From NCBI RefSeq assembly GCF_000720455.1, contig NZ_JOAK01000004.1, positions 1 through 64,000 of the forward strand: a stretch of 64,000 bases of DNA. Reading direction: 5' to 3'. The DNA is from Streptomyces virginiae. GTDB lineage: Bacteria; Actinomycetota; Actinomycetes; Streptomycetales; Streptomycetaceae. This document shows positions 52,708-61,165 of this stretch, piece after piece (position 1 is the stretch's first letter; each line of letters opens with the position of its first letter). The position numbers were made by a program, and so were the translations under genes. The notes below the pieces were generated by a model. It was given only the letters and a program-made list of their open reading frames with translations, did not search any database and was not told the origin of the DNA.

Positions 52708-53037
52708 TCAGGCCTGGCCGGTCTCGAAGCGGCTGATGCGGCCGCCGCCGGGGGCGATGGTGAAGCGCCAGGCGGTGCGCATCTCGCCCCAGGTGTCGTT
52801 GCGGTAGTTGACGACGAGGGCGCGGCCCCCGTCGGACTCGGACTGGACGTCCATGTGGCCGCTGGAGTCGAAGATCTCCCGGTCGATCCACTCGTGGAGG
52901 TCGCGGTCGGAGCCGTCGTCGGACATGGTCGCGTCGGCGGTCAGGAGCTTCAGGAAGGCGTCCTTGTCGTGCGCGTTGACGGCGGCGACGAGGGCGCCGA
53001 CCACGGGGTCGGACAGTTTGGCGGGGGCGATGGCCAC
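52708..53037 (-). CDS. Nuclear transport factor 2-like (SnoaL-type) protein
   Basis: A 109-residue cone-shaped NTF2-fold protein: VVGALVAAVNAHDKDAFLKLL, WIDREIFDSSGHMDVQSE, LVVNYRNDTWGEMRTAWRF. Such proteins range from polyketide cyclases to orphan scaffolds, and nothing here specifies a substrate. It converges with the serine hydrolase gene, with 1 bp between the stop codons. The following 222 bp (53038-53259) contain GC-rich repeats. Confidence 0.8.
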   Translation of the reverse strand: MAIAPAKLSDPVVGALVAAVNAHDKDAFLKLLTADATMSDDGSDRDLHEWIDREIFDSSGHMDVQSESDGGRALVVNYRNDTWGEMRTAWRFTIAPGGGRISRFETGQA

Positions 53038-53175
53038 AGGAGCCTCCTGGTCGGGCGTACGTGCGTCCGTGCCCGACCAGGTAACAACGCGGGCGGGTCC
53101 GCGTCGTCGACCCTCACCCGTTCGCCCGGCGGACGGCGTGTCAGCAGCGGGCGGACGGCGCGTCAGGACCGGCTC

Positions 53176-53256
53176 GGCGGCGCGCGCGTCAGGACCGGGT
53201 GCGCGGGCGGTCAGGATCGGGGCGGCGCGCGCGTCAGGACCGGGTGGGCGGGCGGT
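53176..53256. repeat. Two direct 36-bp repeats, period 45 bp
   Basis: Copies at 53176-53211 and 53221-53256 begin GGCGGCGCGCGCGTCAGGAC and differ at one position. A third partial CGTCAGGACCGG lies at 53161. The array ends 3 bp before the stop of the deacetylase gene. Confidence 0.75.
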
Positions 53257-53259
53257 GGC

Positions 53260-54099
53260 TCACGGGGTGTCGGGGGCGGTGCGCACCGGGAAGCCGGTGG
53301 GGCGGCCCTGGTCCCGGAGCCAGGCCAGCACCTGGTCGAGGGCCTCGACGGTCTGGGCGCGGTTGCCGCCGCCGTCGTGGAAGAGGACCGTCGGGCCGTT
53401 GCCCATCTCGCGCTTGACGGCCTCGACGATGGCGGCCGTGCCCGGCTTCTGGAAGTCCTTGGTGTCGACGTTCCAGCCGAGCGGGCGCATCCCGTTCGCG
53501 GCGGCGATGCGCCGGCTCTCGGGGGTGAAGGCGCCGCCGGGGGCCCGGTAGTACTCGACCTTCGCGCCGTTGCCGGCGGCCTCCTCTATGAGCCTCTTGG
53601 CGTCGAGTATCTGCCGTTCCTGGTAGTCGACGGGCTTCTTGTCCATGGTCGTGTCGTGGTCCATGGTGTGGTCGCAGAGCCGGTGGCCGTCCGCGACCAC
53701 CTTCTTGACGAGGTCGGGGTGGGCCTTGGCGCGGGGGCCGACCATGCAGAAGGTCGCCTTGACGTCGTGCTCGCGCAGGACGTCGAGGATCTTGGGGGTC
53801 CAGCGGGGGTCGGGGCCGTCGTCGATGGTGATGTTGACGGTGTTCCCGCCGCTCTCCGAGGCGTGGGCTATGCCCTCGGGTATCCCCTGCGGCTGCTGTC
53901 CCGGTCCACCCGCCCGGCCGTGGCCGGAGTTGTCCGTTCCGTTGGGCTGGGACACGTTCTGGCGGGAAGCGGCGCCGGCACCACCCGGTTCCACGAGGGT
54001 CGCCACCCCCCAGACCGTCGCCGCCACGGCGACGGCCGACGCGATGACGGCCGCACCGGCCCGGACGCCGTTCTTGTTCGTGTGCGCCATGAATCCCAT
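53260..54099 (-). CDS. Secreted polysaccharide deacetylase (CE4)
   Basis: About 279 residues. An N-terminal hydrophobic segment (AVIASAVAVAATVWGVATL) acts as signal or anchor. A Gly/Gln/Asn-rich linker and a NodB domain follow: motif 1 TIDDGPDPRWTPKIL, motif 2 H-T-M-D-H in LCDHTMDHDTT, motif 3 YYRAPGGAFTP, motif 4 LGWNVDTKDFQKPG and motif 5 TVLFHDGGGN. It removes acetyl groups from peptidoglycan or chitin-like glycans outside the membrane. Start uncertain between ATG 54117, 54099 and 54090; 54099 has GGGGAG upstream. Confidence 0.9.
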   Translation of the reverse strand: MGFMAHTNKNGVRAGAAVIASAVAVAATVWGVATLVEPGGAGAASRQNVSQPNGTDNSGHGRAGGPGQQPQGIPEGIAHASESGGNTVNITIDDGPDPRWTPKILDVLREHDVKATFCMVGPRAKAHPDLVKKVVADGHRLCDHTMDHDTTMDKKPVDYQERQILDAKRLIEEAAGNGAKVEYYRAPGGAFTPESRRIAAANGMRPLGWNVDTKDFQKPGTAAIVEAVKREMGNGPTVLFHDGGGNRAQTVEALDQVLAWLRDQGRPTGFPVRTAPDTP

Positions 54100-54285
54100 G
54101 AACCGTCCACTCCCCATCCGCTGTGCGAGCGTTCCGTGGATCAGGACGTTCGTCGCCTCAGAGGAGTTCCAGCCAAATCACCCATAAATTCCCCGTAATG
54201 GGACTGACAGGACCGATGGGGCTGATGGGACGTCGGTCCTCGATCGCCCGGATCTCCTTCCCGAACGGACCGCGGGGAAAACGGG

Positions 54286-54321
54286 CCGGCCCCGGCGAAC
54301 GTGTTCGTCCGCCGGGGCCGG
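54286..54321 (-). terminator. Terminator hairpin of the MFS gene
   Basis: 12-bp perfect stem CCGGCCCCGGCG (54286-54297) with 54310-54321, located 20 bp past the stop of the minus-strand MFS gene. Confidence 0.7.
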
Positions 54322-54340
54322 GATCGTGCTGTGTGCGGCG

Positions 54341-55930
54341 TCAGTGCGCGACGGACTCCTGTGCCACGGGGGCGGACTTGCCGTCGGCCGGGGCCGCGGC
54401 GGGGGCCGGGCCGGCACCCCGCAGCGGGACCTCCTTGACGAACCAGGCCGCCAGGAAGCCCAGTACGGCGACGCCCGCGCCGAGCAGGAACGCGGAGTGC
54501 GTGCCGGCGGCCACCGCGTGCTGGTAGGCCTCGCGCACGACCTCGGGCAGCTTGGCCAGGCTCGCCGCGTCCAACTGGGCGGAACCGGCGGCTCCGGCGG
54601 CCTCCGGGCCGAGGCGCTCGGACATGGTGTCCGTGACCCGGGAGGTGAAGAGGGAGCCCATCAGCGCCACGCCGAAGGAGCCGCCGAGCGTACGGAAGAG
54701 GGTCGCCGACGAGGACGCGACGCCCATGTCCTTCATGTCGACGCTGTTCTGCGCGACCAGCATGGTGATCTGCATCAGGAAGCCGAGTCCGGCGCCGAGG
54801 ACGGCCATGTAGACGCCGGACACGAGGCGGGAGGTCCCCGTGTCCATGGTCGCGAGGAGGAACATGCCGACGACCATGAGCGCGCCGCCGACGATCGGGA
54901 AGATCTTGTACTTGCCGCTGTTGGTGGTGACGCGTCCGGCGATCAGCGAGACGAGCATCATCGAGAGCAGCATGGGCAGGAGCAGCAGGCCCGAGTTGGT
55001 GGCGGAGGCGCCCTGCACCGACTGCTGGAACAGCGGGAGGTAGAGCACGCCGCCGAACATGGCGAAGCCGACCAGGAAGCCGATCACGGACATGAGGGTG
55101 AAGTTGCGGCTGCGGAAGATGTGCAGCGGCATGACGGGCTCGGCCGCCTTGGTCTCGACGTAGAGGAACGCGGCGGTCGACAGCACGCCGACGGCGACGA
55201 GGCCGAGGATCTGGGCGGAGCCCCAGGCGTATTCGTTGCCGCCCCACGTCGTGACGAGCACGGTGGAGGTGATCGCGACGGTGAGGAGGGCCGCGCCGAG
55301 GTAGTCGATCTTCGGCCGCTGCCGCTCGGCGTGCTTGGGCAGGTGCAGTACGGCGGTCACCATGGCCAGGGCCACCGCGCCGAGGGGCAGGTTGATGTAG
55401 AAGGACCAGCGCCAGCCCATGTGGTCGGTGATGGTGCCGCCGACGAGCGGGCCGCCGATCATGGCGAGGGCCATCACGCCGGCCATCATGCCCTGGTACT
55501 TGCCGCGCTCGCGGGGCGGGATCAGGTCGCCGATGATCGCCATGACGCCGACCATCAGACCGCCGGCACCGAGGCCCTGGATCGCGCGGAAGCCGATGAG
55601 CTGGCCCATGTCCTGCGCCATGCCGCTGAGCGCGGAGCCGATCAGGAAGATGACGATCGAGGTGAGGAAGGAGCCCTTCCGGCCGTACATGTCGCCGATC
55701 TTGCCCCAGATGGGGGTGGAGGCGGCCGTGGCCAGGGTGTAAGCGGTCACCACCCAGGACAGGTGCTCCAGGCCGCCGAGCTCGCCGACGATGGTGGGCA
55801 TCGCCGTGCCGATGATCATGTTGTCGAGCATCGCCAGCAACATTGCGATCATGAGGGCCATGAGGACGACCCGCACGCTGCGTGGCTTCACCTCCTGCGA
55901 GGTCTCCGCGGGCTTGCTTGTCTCCACCAT
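54341..55930 (-). CDS. DHA2 family MFS multidrug exporter (EmrB/QacA-like)
   Basis: A 529-residue 14-helix transporter. Motif D1 is at the first helix (LDNMIIGTAMPTIVGELGG), motif A IGDMYGRKGSFLTS, motif B FRAIQGLGAGGLMVGVMAII, and motif C MIGGPLVGGTITDHMGWRWSFYINLP. It exports drugs or toxic metabolites using proton motive force. ATG at 55930. The divergent TetR gene and the duplicated 23-bp operators between them indicate drug-inducible derepression. Confidence 0.93.
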   Translation of the reverse strand: MVETSKPAETSQEVKPRSVRVVLMALMIAMLLAMLDNMIIGTAMPTIVGELGGLEHLSWVVTAYTLATAASTPIWGKIGDMYGRKGSFLTSIVIFLIGSALSGMAQDMGQLIGFRAIQGLGAGGLMVGVMAIIGDLIPPRERGKYQGMMAGVMALAMIGGPLVGGTITDHMGWRWSFYINLPLGAVALAMVTAVLHLPKHAERQRPKIDYLGAALLTVAITSTVLVTTWGGNEYAWGSAQILGLVAVGVLSTAAFLYVETKAAEPVMPLHIFRSRNFTLMSVIGFLVGFAMFGGVLYLPLFQQSVQGASATNSGLLLLPMLLSMMLVSLIAGRVTTNSGKYKIFPIVGGALMVVGMFLLATMDTGTSRLVSGVYMAVLGAGLGFLMQITMLVAQNSVDMKDMGVASSSATLFRTLGGSFGVALMGSLFTSRVTDTMSERLGPEAAGAAGSAQLDAASLAKLPEVVREAYQHAVAAGTHSAFLLGAGVAVLGFLAAWFVKEVPLRGAGPAPAAAPADGKSAPVAQESVAH

Positions 55931-55969
55931 TTCCTGTCCACTCCCCTGGGTACTACCTGCTGGATCGGC

Positions 55970-56041
55970 ACTTACTTGCCGCCCGGCTAGTTCACTACAC
56001 TGGGGACCGTAGACCCGTAACTTGCCGGGCGTCAAGTAAGT
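55970..56041. promoter_or_regulatory. Two inverted 23-bp TetR operators between MFS and tetR
   Basis: Site 2 at 56019-56041 (plus strand) has the core ACTTGCCGGGCGTCAAGT followed by AAGT. Site 1 at 55970-55992 is the same sequence on the minus strand with only 2 of 23 positions changed. Each lies close to one of the two divergent starts, so the regulator can close both promoters. The long arms also form an imperfect 18-bp inverted repeat across the region. Confidence 0.75.
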
Positions 56042-56056
56042 AATGCGAGGAGAGTC

Positions 56057-56638
56057 ATGTCCAGCAGCAGTCCGCAGCGCCGTCGTGGCGACACGCGCCA
56101 GCGCATCCAGGACATCGCGCTGGAGCTCTTCGTCGAGCAGGGGTACGAGAAGACGTCGCTGCGCGAGATCGCGGAGCGGCTGGAGGTCACGAAGGCGGCG
56201 CTGTACTACCACTTCAAGACCAAGGAAGACATCATCATCAGCCTCTTCGAGGACGTCACGCGTCCCATCGACGAGCTGATCAAGTGGGCGGAGCAGCAGC
56301 CGCGCACCCTGGAGACCAAGCGCGAGGTGCTGCGCCGCTACAGCGAGGCGATGGCGGCGGGCGCGGCGCTGTACCGCTTCATGCAGGAGAACCAGGCGAC
56401 GACGCGCGAGCTGAGCATCGGCGAGACGGTGAAGAAGCGCCTGTACCGCCTGGTGGAGCTGCTGCGCACGGAGGACGGCCCGCTGACGGACCAGGTGCGC
56501 TGCGTCAGCGCCCTGTTCACCCTGCACGCCGGGATGATGTTCCTCCAGCACGTCGAGGGCGACCCGGAGGAAACCCGCCTGGCCGCCCTGGAGGTCGCCA
56601 CGGACCTCATCACGCAGGCGCACCACGAGGAGTCGTAG
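56057..56638 (+). CDS. TetR/AcrR family regulator of the MFS exporter
   Basis: A 193-residue TetR protein. The HTH is TRQRIQDIALELFVEQGYEK, then TSLREIAERLEVTKAALYYH, followed by FKTKEDIIISLFED. A C-terminal helical ligand domain has two conspicuous methionines (HAGMMFLQHVEG). GAGGAGA precedes the ATG at 56057. It is divergent from the DHA2 exporter and probably represses both genes through the sites at 55970-56041. Confidence 0.93.
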   Translation: MSSSSPQRRRGDTRQRIQDIALELFVEQGYEKTSLREIAERLEVTKAALYYHFKTKEDIIISLFEDVTRPIDELIKWAEQQPRTLETKREVLRRYSEAMAAGAALYRFMQENQATTRELSIGETVKKRLYRLVELLRTEDGPLTDQVRCVSALFTLHAGMMFLQHVEGDPEETRLAALEVATDLITQAHHEES

Positions 56639-56687
56639 CAAACGGGGCCGGCCGGTAAGGGGCCGGCCGGCCGGTCACGATCGCCGG

Positions 56688-57515
56688 TCAGGCTCGGGGC
56701 GCGGACCCGGTCGAGGCGATGAAGGCGAGGAGGTTCTCGGCGTAGCGGTGCGGGGCGGTGAGGTGGGGGACGTGGCCCTCGCCCGTCAGGGTCCGCGCCT
56801 GCGCGCCGGGGATCACCTGCGCGAGCCGGTCGACGATCGCACCGAACCACGGCGGGCTGTCGGTGCCCTTGCTCAGCATCGCCGGGCCCGAGTAGCCGGC
56901 CAGGCGGGCGAGGTCGACGGTGTTCCAGTCCGGATCGCCCTGTTCGTCGGCGGCGGTGGGGGCGTTGGTGACGAACGTCCGCCGGGCCGGGTCGGGCATG
57001 CCGTCCCACGCGCCCGGCCCGAACACGACGTCCTCGACGAACCGGCGCGCGCCGGCCTCGGAGTCGCCCGCGCGGACCTCCGCCATGACGGCGTCGATGG
57101 GCGCCTGCGCCTCCCGCATCAGCCGGTCGAGCTCCGGATCGCCGGCCACGACGGCGGTGAGCGGCGGTTCGTGGACGGCGAGGCTGCGCAGCAGTTCGGG
57201 GCGCCGGGCGGCGAGGCCGAGCGCGACCGACCCGCCGAAGGAACTCGCGGCCACGTGGACCGGGGCGCCGATCATCTCGATGAGTGCGGCCAGGTCGTCC
57301 TCGTCCTGGGCCCGCGCGCCCTGGCCCGGCGGACGCTCGCTCAGGCTGTGGCCGCGGCGGTCGTAGACGAGCACGCGGTGGGCGCGGGTGAGGTACGGCA
57401 GGACGGCGTGCCAACTGTGGTGGTCGGTCCAGGAACCGTGGACGAGCACGAGCGGTTCCCCGTCGCCCTCGATCTCGTAGAAGAGCTCGACGCCGTTCAC
57501 CTGAGTCCGTGCCAT
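56688..57515 (-). CDS. Alpha/beta-fold hydrolase
   Basis: A 275-residue soluble hydrolase: VLVHGSWTDHHSW (oxyanion region), VLVYDRRGHSLSE, nucleophile elbow ASSFGGS where the usual leading Gly is Ala, and the terminal GEGHVPHL with catalytic His. The substrate is unknown; similar Streptomyces proteins are annotated as lipases or haloperoxidase-like enzymes. ATG at 57515 with GGGAGG 7 nt upstream. It converges with the TetR gene, with a short GGCCGGCC-rich stretch (56643-56673) between them. Confidence 0.88.
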   Translation of the reverse strand: MARTQVNGVELFYEIEGDGEPLVLVHGSWTDHHSWHAVLPYLTRAHRVLVYDRRGHSLSERPPGQGARAQDEDDLAALIEMIGAPVHVAASSFGGSVALGLAARRPELLRSLAVHEPPLTAVVAGDPELDRLMREAQAPIDAVMAEVRAGDSEAGARRFVEDVVFGPGAWDGMPDPARRTFVTNAPTAADEQGDPDWNTVDLARLAGYSGPAMLSKGTDSPPWFGAIVDRLAQVIPGAQARTLTGEGHVPHLTAPHRYAENLLAFIASTGSAPRA

Positions 57516-57898
57516 CCCTGGCCTCCCTGCCCGATGCCCTGCCGCCCGGCGTCGCGCCGGTCCTCCCCCGTGGAGCCTTGATCATCCTCGCAGACGCGAT
57601 CACTGCTGGACAGGCATTGCGGCCGACCAGAACTCGCCCCGCTCGTCGGGGCGCTGGGGGGGAACCGGCCCTCACCGACCACCTCGACCGACAGGCTGTG
57701 GCAGTCCGGGGTACTGGTGAGCGCGAGCGCGGAGAGCGCCGCTCGCAGGGTCTGCTTCACCCGGTGGTGTCGCCGGCTCGCCATCAGCGGTGTTCATCCG
57801 GGTGCTGCCGCCGTCAGCGCGACGACAGGTCCCCCTGTGCGCTCGCGTGCGTACTCAGACTCAGGGCGATGTCCGAGTGCCCGCACCCAGCCGCCCGG
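57516..57898. other. Gene-free interval with a possible decayed ORF
   Basis: 383 bp with no gene I can support. On the minus strand from 57784 an open frame begins MASRRHHRVKQTLRAALSAL and looks protein-like for about 35 residues, then becomes composition noise. It could be a remnant of a longer gene. Confidence 0.35.
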
Positions 57899-58309
57899 TC
57901 AGAGGATGCGGCGGTCTTCGGCGGTGATCGGGACGTCGTTGATGCTGGCTTCGCGGCGGCGCATCAGGCCGTCGTCGTCGAACTCCCACTGCTCGTTGCC
58001 GTGGCTGCGCCACCACTGGCCCGAGGCGTCGTGCCACTCGTACTCGAAGCGGACGGAGATGCGGTTGCCGGTGTGGGCCCACAGCTCCTTGCGCAGTCGG
58101 TAGTCGAGCTCGCGCTCCCACTTGTCGGCGAGGAAGGCGCGGATCTCGTCGCGGCCGGCCAGGAAGCGGTCTCGGTTCCGCCAGACGGAGTCCTCGGTGT
58201 AGGCGAGGGCGACGCGTTCGGGGTCGCGGCTGTTCCAGGCGTCCTCGGCGGCCTGGACCTTGGCGCGGGCGGTCTCGTCGGTGAAGGGGGGCAGGGGCGG
58301 ACGGGTCAT
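57899..58309 (-). CDS. NTF2-fold DUF1348 protein
   Basis: A 136-residue protein of the DUF1348 family: [85 protein letters not shown]. Size and motifs match the full family. GGAAGG lies 8 nt before the ATG at 58309. It is divergent from a TetR gene with two near-identical operators between them, so it is likely the induced target. The function of DUF1348 is not known. Confidence 0.9.
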   Translation of the reverse strand: MTRPPLPPFTDETARAKVQAAEDAWNSRDPERVALAYTEDSVWRNRDRFLAGRDEIRAFLADKWERELDYRLRKELWAHTGNRISVRFEYEWHDASGQWWRSHGNEQWEFDDDGLMRRREASINDVPITAEDRRIL

Positions 58310-58333
58310 GGCGCATGCCTTCCGGAGGGGAGT

Positions 58334-58385
58334 GGGAGAACGATCGTTCTCCCGCATCGCCCACCCTAGGAGAACGAGCGTTCTC
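58334..58385. promoter_or_regulatory. Twin TetR operators between DUF1348 and tetR
   Basis: Site 1, GGGAGAACGATCGTTCTCCC (58334-58353), is a perfect 20-bp palindrome. Site 2, GAGAACGAGCGTTCTC (58370-58385), is the same core with one substitution. Centres are 34 bp apart. Consensus GAGAACGANCGTTCTC. Confidence 0.8.
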
Positions 58386-58416
58386 GCCGCAAGCGAAATC
58401 CGGCTACCCTGCCTTC

Positions 58417-58947
58417 ATGGACGACGAAGAGGCACGCACCCGACTGCTGGACGCCGCGGAGGAGCTGTTCTACCGCCACGGCATCCAGGCGGTGGGCATG
58501 GACCGCATCCGCGCCGCGTCCGGAGTGCCCCTCAAGCGCCTGTACCGGCTCTACCCGGCGAAGGAATCCCTGGTCACGGCCTACCTGGAACGCCGCGACC
58601 GGCAGTGGACGGCCAGCCTGCGCGCGTCCGTGGCGACGTCCGCGCAGCCGCCGGTGCTGGCCGTCTTCGACTGGCTGGCGCGGTGGTTCTCGGAGCCGGA
58701 CTTCCGGGGCTGCGCGTTCCTCAACGCGTACGGGGAACTGGGCGCGGCCGCACCGGAGGTCGTCCGCGTCCACAAGGCCGAACTGCACTCCCTCCTGACC
58801 GAATGGGCCCCGGCCACCGCCTCGCCCGCGCTCGCCGACCAGCTCCTGGTCCTGGTCGAGGGCGCCACTGCGGTGGCCGCCCTGAGCCCCGGCCCGGAAC
58901 CGGCCCGCCGGGCGCGCGAGGTGGCGGAGCTCCTCCTGGCGAAGTGA
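58417..58947 (+). CDS. TetR/AcrR family regulator next to DUF1348
   Basis: A 176-residue TetR protein. HTH: RTRLLDAAEELFYRHGIQAVG, then MDRIRAASGVPLKRLYRLYP and AKESLVTAYLERR. C-terminal region LAVFDWLARWFSEPDFRGCAF, ending with AREVAELLLAK. This is the pattern of TetR proteins that regulate adjacent oxidoreductase or NTF2 genes. ATG at 58417. It is divergent from DUF1348; two operators lie between them. Confidence 0.92.
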   Translation: MDDEEARTRLLDAAEELFYRHGIQAVGMDRIRAASGVPLKRLYRLYPAKESLVTAYLERRDRQWTASLRASVATSAQPPVLAVFDWLARWFSEPDFRGCAFLNAYGELGAAAPEVVRVHKAELHSLLTEWAPATASPALADQLLVLVEGATAVAALSPGPEPARRAREVAELLLAK

Positions 58948-59042
58948 CACAGGTCACTTTCCTGCGTCCCGGTGGGCTGTCACATCCGTCCGGTGCGATC
59001 CGTCAGAGCTGTGTAACCGTCGACACGGCAAGGAGAACCACC

Positions 59043-59516
59043 ATGGACGCCCGACTCAACCTCTACGGCAACTCCGTCGCCACCAAGTTCGCGAGGTACA
59101 TCAACTCCGCGGGCAAGGTCGTCTCGGACTCGACCCTCCCGGCCGCGACCCAGGAGCTGGTGAAGATCCGGGCCAGCCAGATCAACGGCTGTGGCTACTG
59201 CACCGACATGCACACCAAGGACGCCGCGCACGCCGGGGAGAGCGCGCAGCGCCTCCACCTGGTGGCGGCCTGGCGCGAGGCGAAGGTGTTCACCGACGCC
59301 GAGCGGGCGGCCCTGGAGCTGACCGAGCAGGGCACGCGCATCGCGGACGCGGCCGGCGGGGTCACGGACGCGGCGTGGGCGGACGCCGCGAAGCACCACG
59401 ACGAGGACCAGCTGGCCGCGCTGGTGTCCCTCATCGCGCTGATCAACGCCTACAACCGGATGAACGTGATCATCCAGCAGCCGGCCGGCGACTACCAGCC
59501 GGGGCAGTTCGGCTGA
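59043..59516 (+). CDS. Carboxymuconolactone decarboxylase family (AhpD-like) protein
   Basis: A 157-residue CMD/AhpD-fold protein with redox pair Cys50 and Cys53 and His57 (NGCGYCTDMHTKDA), preceded by LVKIRASQI. The first 50 and last 30 residues match the YciW/alkylhydroperoxidase-like subfamily. Likely a thiol-based antioxidant protein. AAGGAGA precedes the ATG at 59043. In other Streptomyces, such genes often lie beside an ECF sigma factor of the SigJ type; none is visible here. Confidence 0.92.
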   Translation: MDARLNLYGNSVATKFARYINSAGKVVSDSTLPAATQELVKIRASQINGCGYCTDMHTKDAAHAGESAQRLHLVAAWREAKVFTDAERAALELTEQGTRIADAAGGVTDAAWADAAKHHDEDQLAALVSLIALINAYNRMNVIIQQPAGDYQPGQFG

Positions 59517-59577
59517 CGGTACGGAACTGGGTACGCGTACTCAGGACAGGGGCCCGGGGGCTCCCCACCATGGACGG

Positions 59578-59904
59578 ATGAACGCTCGTACGCTCGTCCG
59601 CCTGACCTTCGCGAACCCCGCCTCGGCGATCTACCTGGGCCTCGTCGGAGTCGCCGTGGCCGTCGCGACGGCCGTCACGCTGTTCGCCCGGGATCCCGGC
59701 TTCGTGTGGGTGCTGCCGGCCCTGTTCGCGTTCCCGCTGTTCCTCGTCGTGGCGCTCGTCCACGGCGCGCAGGGGCAGCCCCCGACGTGGCTCTTCCTGA
59801 CCGAGCTCGTGGTGTGCGTACTGCTCCAGTCGCTCGTCCTCGGCACGATCGTCGAGGCCTCCCGCGGCCGCCTCCGCCTCAGGCGGCGGCCGCGGGCGAG
59901 CTGA
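59578..59904 (+). CDS. SCO4225 family membrane protein
   Basis: A 108-residue protein with three hydrophobic segments (AIYLGLVGVAVAVATAVTLF, VLPALFAFPLFLVVALVH, WLFLTELVVCVLLQSLVLG) and a basic tail. The start NARTLVRLTFANPASAIYLG is characteristic of what is annotated as the SCO4225 family. Function unknown. Its stop codon is directly adjacent to the end of the convergent OmpA-family gene. Confidence 0.8.
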   Translation: MNARTLVRLTFANPASAIYLGLVGVAVAVATAVTLFARDPGFVWVLPALFAFPLFLVVALVHGAQGQPPTWLFLTELVVCVLLQSLVLGTIVEASRGRLRLRRRPRAS

Positions 59905-60543
59905 CTAGCCGGCGGCGCCGCGCGGGAAGGTGATCTCCACACGGCGGTTCTTCTTACGGCCTTCTTCGGTGCCGTTGTCGGCGATCGGGTAGTCCTCGCT
60001 GTACCCGCGGACGTCGAAGACGACGCTCGGGTTCGTCACGGTCTTGGCCAGCTCGTTGTGCACGGCATCGGCCCGCTGCTTGGACAGCTCCTTGCCGTGC
60101 TCGTAGCTGCCCTGGTCGTCGGTGAAACCGAAGACCCGGATGCGGGTCGCCTTGGACTGGTTGATCTCGTTCCCGATGGCCTGGATCCGGGCGGCGGCCT
60201 GCGCGTTGAAGACGGCGCTGTCCTCGGGGAACAGCACCTCGGACTGCAGCGCCATCATGACGGTCTCGTTCGTCTCCTGCCGCCGCTGCTCCCCGCCGAG
60301 GTCTTCGACGACCTCGACCAGATCGAGCACCTTGGGCGCCGCGAGCGTGCCTCCCTGTGGGAGCTTGAGGCGGGGCGAGTCCGGCTTGACGGGCACGGGC
60401 GCGGAGGCGGATGCCTCCGTCCCGGGCGGTACGGACGGCACGACGTCGTCGGCGTTCGCGATGGCGGCCCCGCCGAACTGGAAGCCGGTCACGACGAGGC
60501 CGACGATGGCCACGGCTGCGGTGGTGCGATGGCGTGTGGTCAC
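59905..60543 (-). CDS. Secreted OmpA C-like domain protein of the pilus locus
   Basis: A 212-residue protein. A signal peptide (TTAAVAIVGLVVTGFQFGG, cleavage near ANA-DD) is followed by a Pro/Val linker and an OmpA_C/MotB-like peptidoglycan-binding domain: VLFPEDSAVFNAQAAARIQAI, RIRVFGFTDDQGSYEHGKEL, SKQRADAVHNELAK, FDVRGYSEDYPIADN, RKKNRRVEITF. It would bind peptidoglycan outside the membrane. GTG at 60543 begins 4 nt after the stop of the lipoprotein gene, so it is cotranscribed with the pilus operon. OmpA domains are unusual in a Gram-positive Tad operon but known in Streptomyces. Confidence 0.85.
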   Translation of the reverse strand: MTTRHRTTAAVAIVGLVVTGFQFGGAAIANADDVVPSVPPGTEASASAPVPVKPDSPRLKLPQGGTLAAPKVLDLVEVVEDLGGEQRRQETNETVMMALQSEVLFPEDSAVFNAQAAARIQAIGNEINQSKATRIRVFGFTDDQGSYEHGKELSKQRADAVHNELAKTVTNPSVVFDVRGYSEDYPIADNGTEEGRKKNRRVEITFPRGAAG

Positions 60544-60547
60544 AGCG

Positions 60548-61135
60548 TCACCCAGAGATTTTGATGGGGGTCGCGGCAAAGGTCGGCAACCCGAAGACGA
60601 CCTCGGTTGTGTTGGTGGGTGGAGCCGGGAACTGTGCGAAGAACGGGACGGATTCTCCCGCCTTGATCACCATGAGTCCGGTGGTGCATGCGCACCTGCC
60701 CTCGGTGTCCCTCAGGACGTAGTAGCGCTTCTTTCCCGCGTTGTCGACGACGGTGGCGCCGGCCACCGATGCCGGACTTGCCGTCTTCTCGTCGCCGCGC
60801 CACGCCGCGGTCTGCGCGAACGGAGTGGAACCCGTGTTCTTGATCTGACCGTTGACGGTGAGGTAGCCGTCCTGGTCACGAGTGGCCGAATTGATCTCCA
60901 GCACGATCCCGGACTGCCCCTGCGACGTCGCGATCACCTCGGCGGGTGCCGCACTGCCTCCGGGCGGCGCCGCCGACTTCTGGGGTGTGTCCCCCTGCTT
61001 CTGCGAAGCGGACGGCTTCTGCGATTCCTTCGGGTTCTCATCGCCCCCGCCACACCCGGCCAGCGCGAGGGCCAAGACCGCTGCAACCGCCACGGCCGCT
61101 CCCCTGCGGACCTTCACCTTCTGCCGAATGCTCAT
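60548..61135 (-). CDS. Lipoprotein of the Tad pilus locus
   Basis: A 195-residue protein with a lipobox LALAGC (Cys about residue 28). An acidic/Ser/Lys spacer is followed by a beta-sandwich-like domain (SGIVLEINSATRDQDGYLTV, GQIKNTGSTPFAQTAAW, LMVIKAGESVPFFAQF) with two further cysteines in RCACTTG. Resembles DUF4352-like or pilus-associated lipoproteins, but I do not recognise a specific family. AAGGAAG about 8 nt before the ATG at 61135. Confidence 0.75.
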   Translation of the reverse strand: MSIRQKVKVRRGAAVAVAAVLALALAGCGGGDENPKESQKPSASQKQGDTPQKSAAPPGGSAAPAEVIATSQGQSGIVLEINSATRDQDGYLTVNGQIKNTGSTPFAQTAAWRGDEKTASPASVAGATVVDNAGKKRYYVLRDTEGRCACTTGLMVIKAGESVPFFAQFPAPPTNTTEVVFGLPTFAATPIKISG

Positions 61136-61165
61136 GTACGACGCTTCCTTGTCTCTCATCAGATG

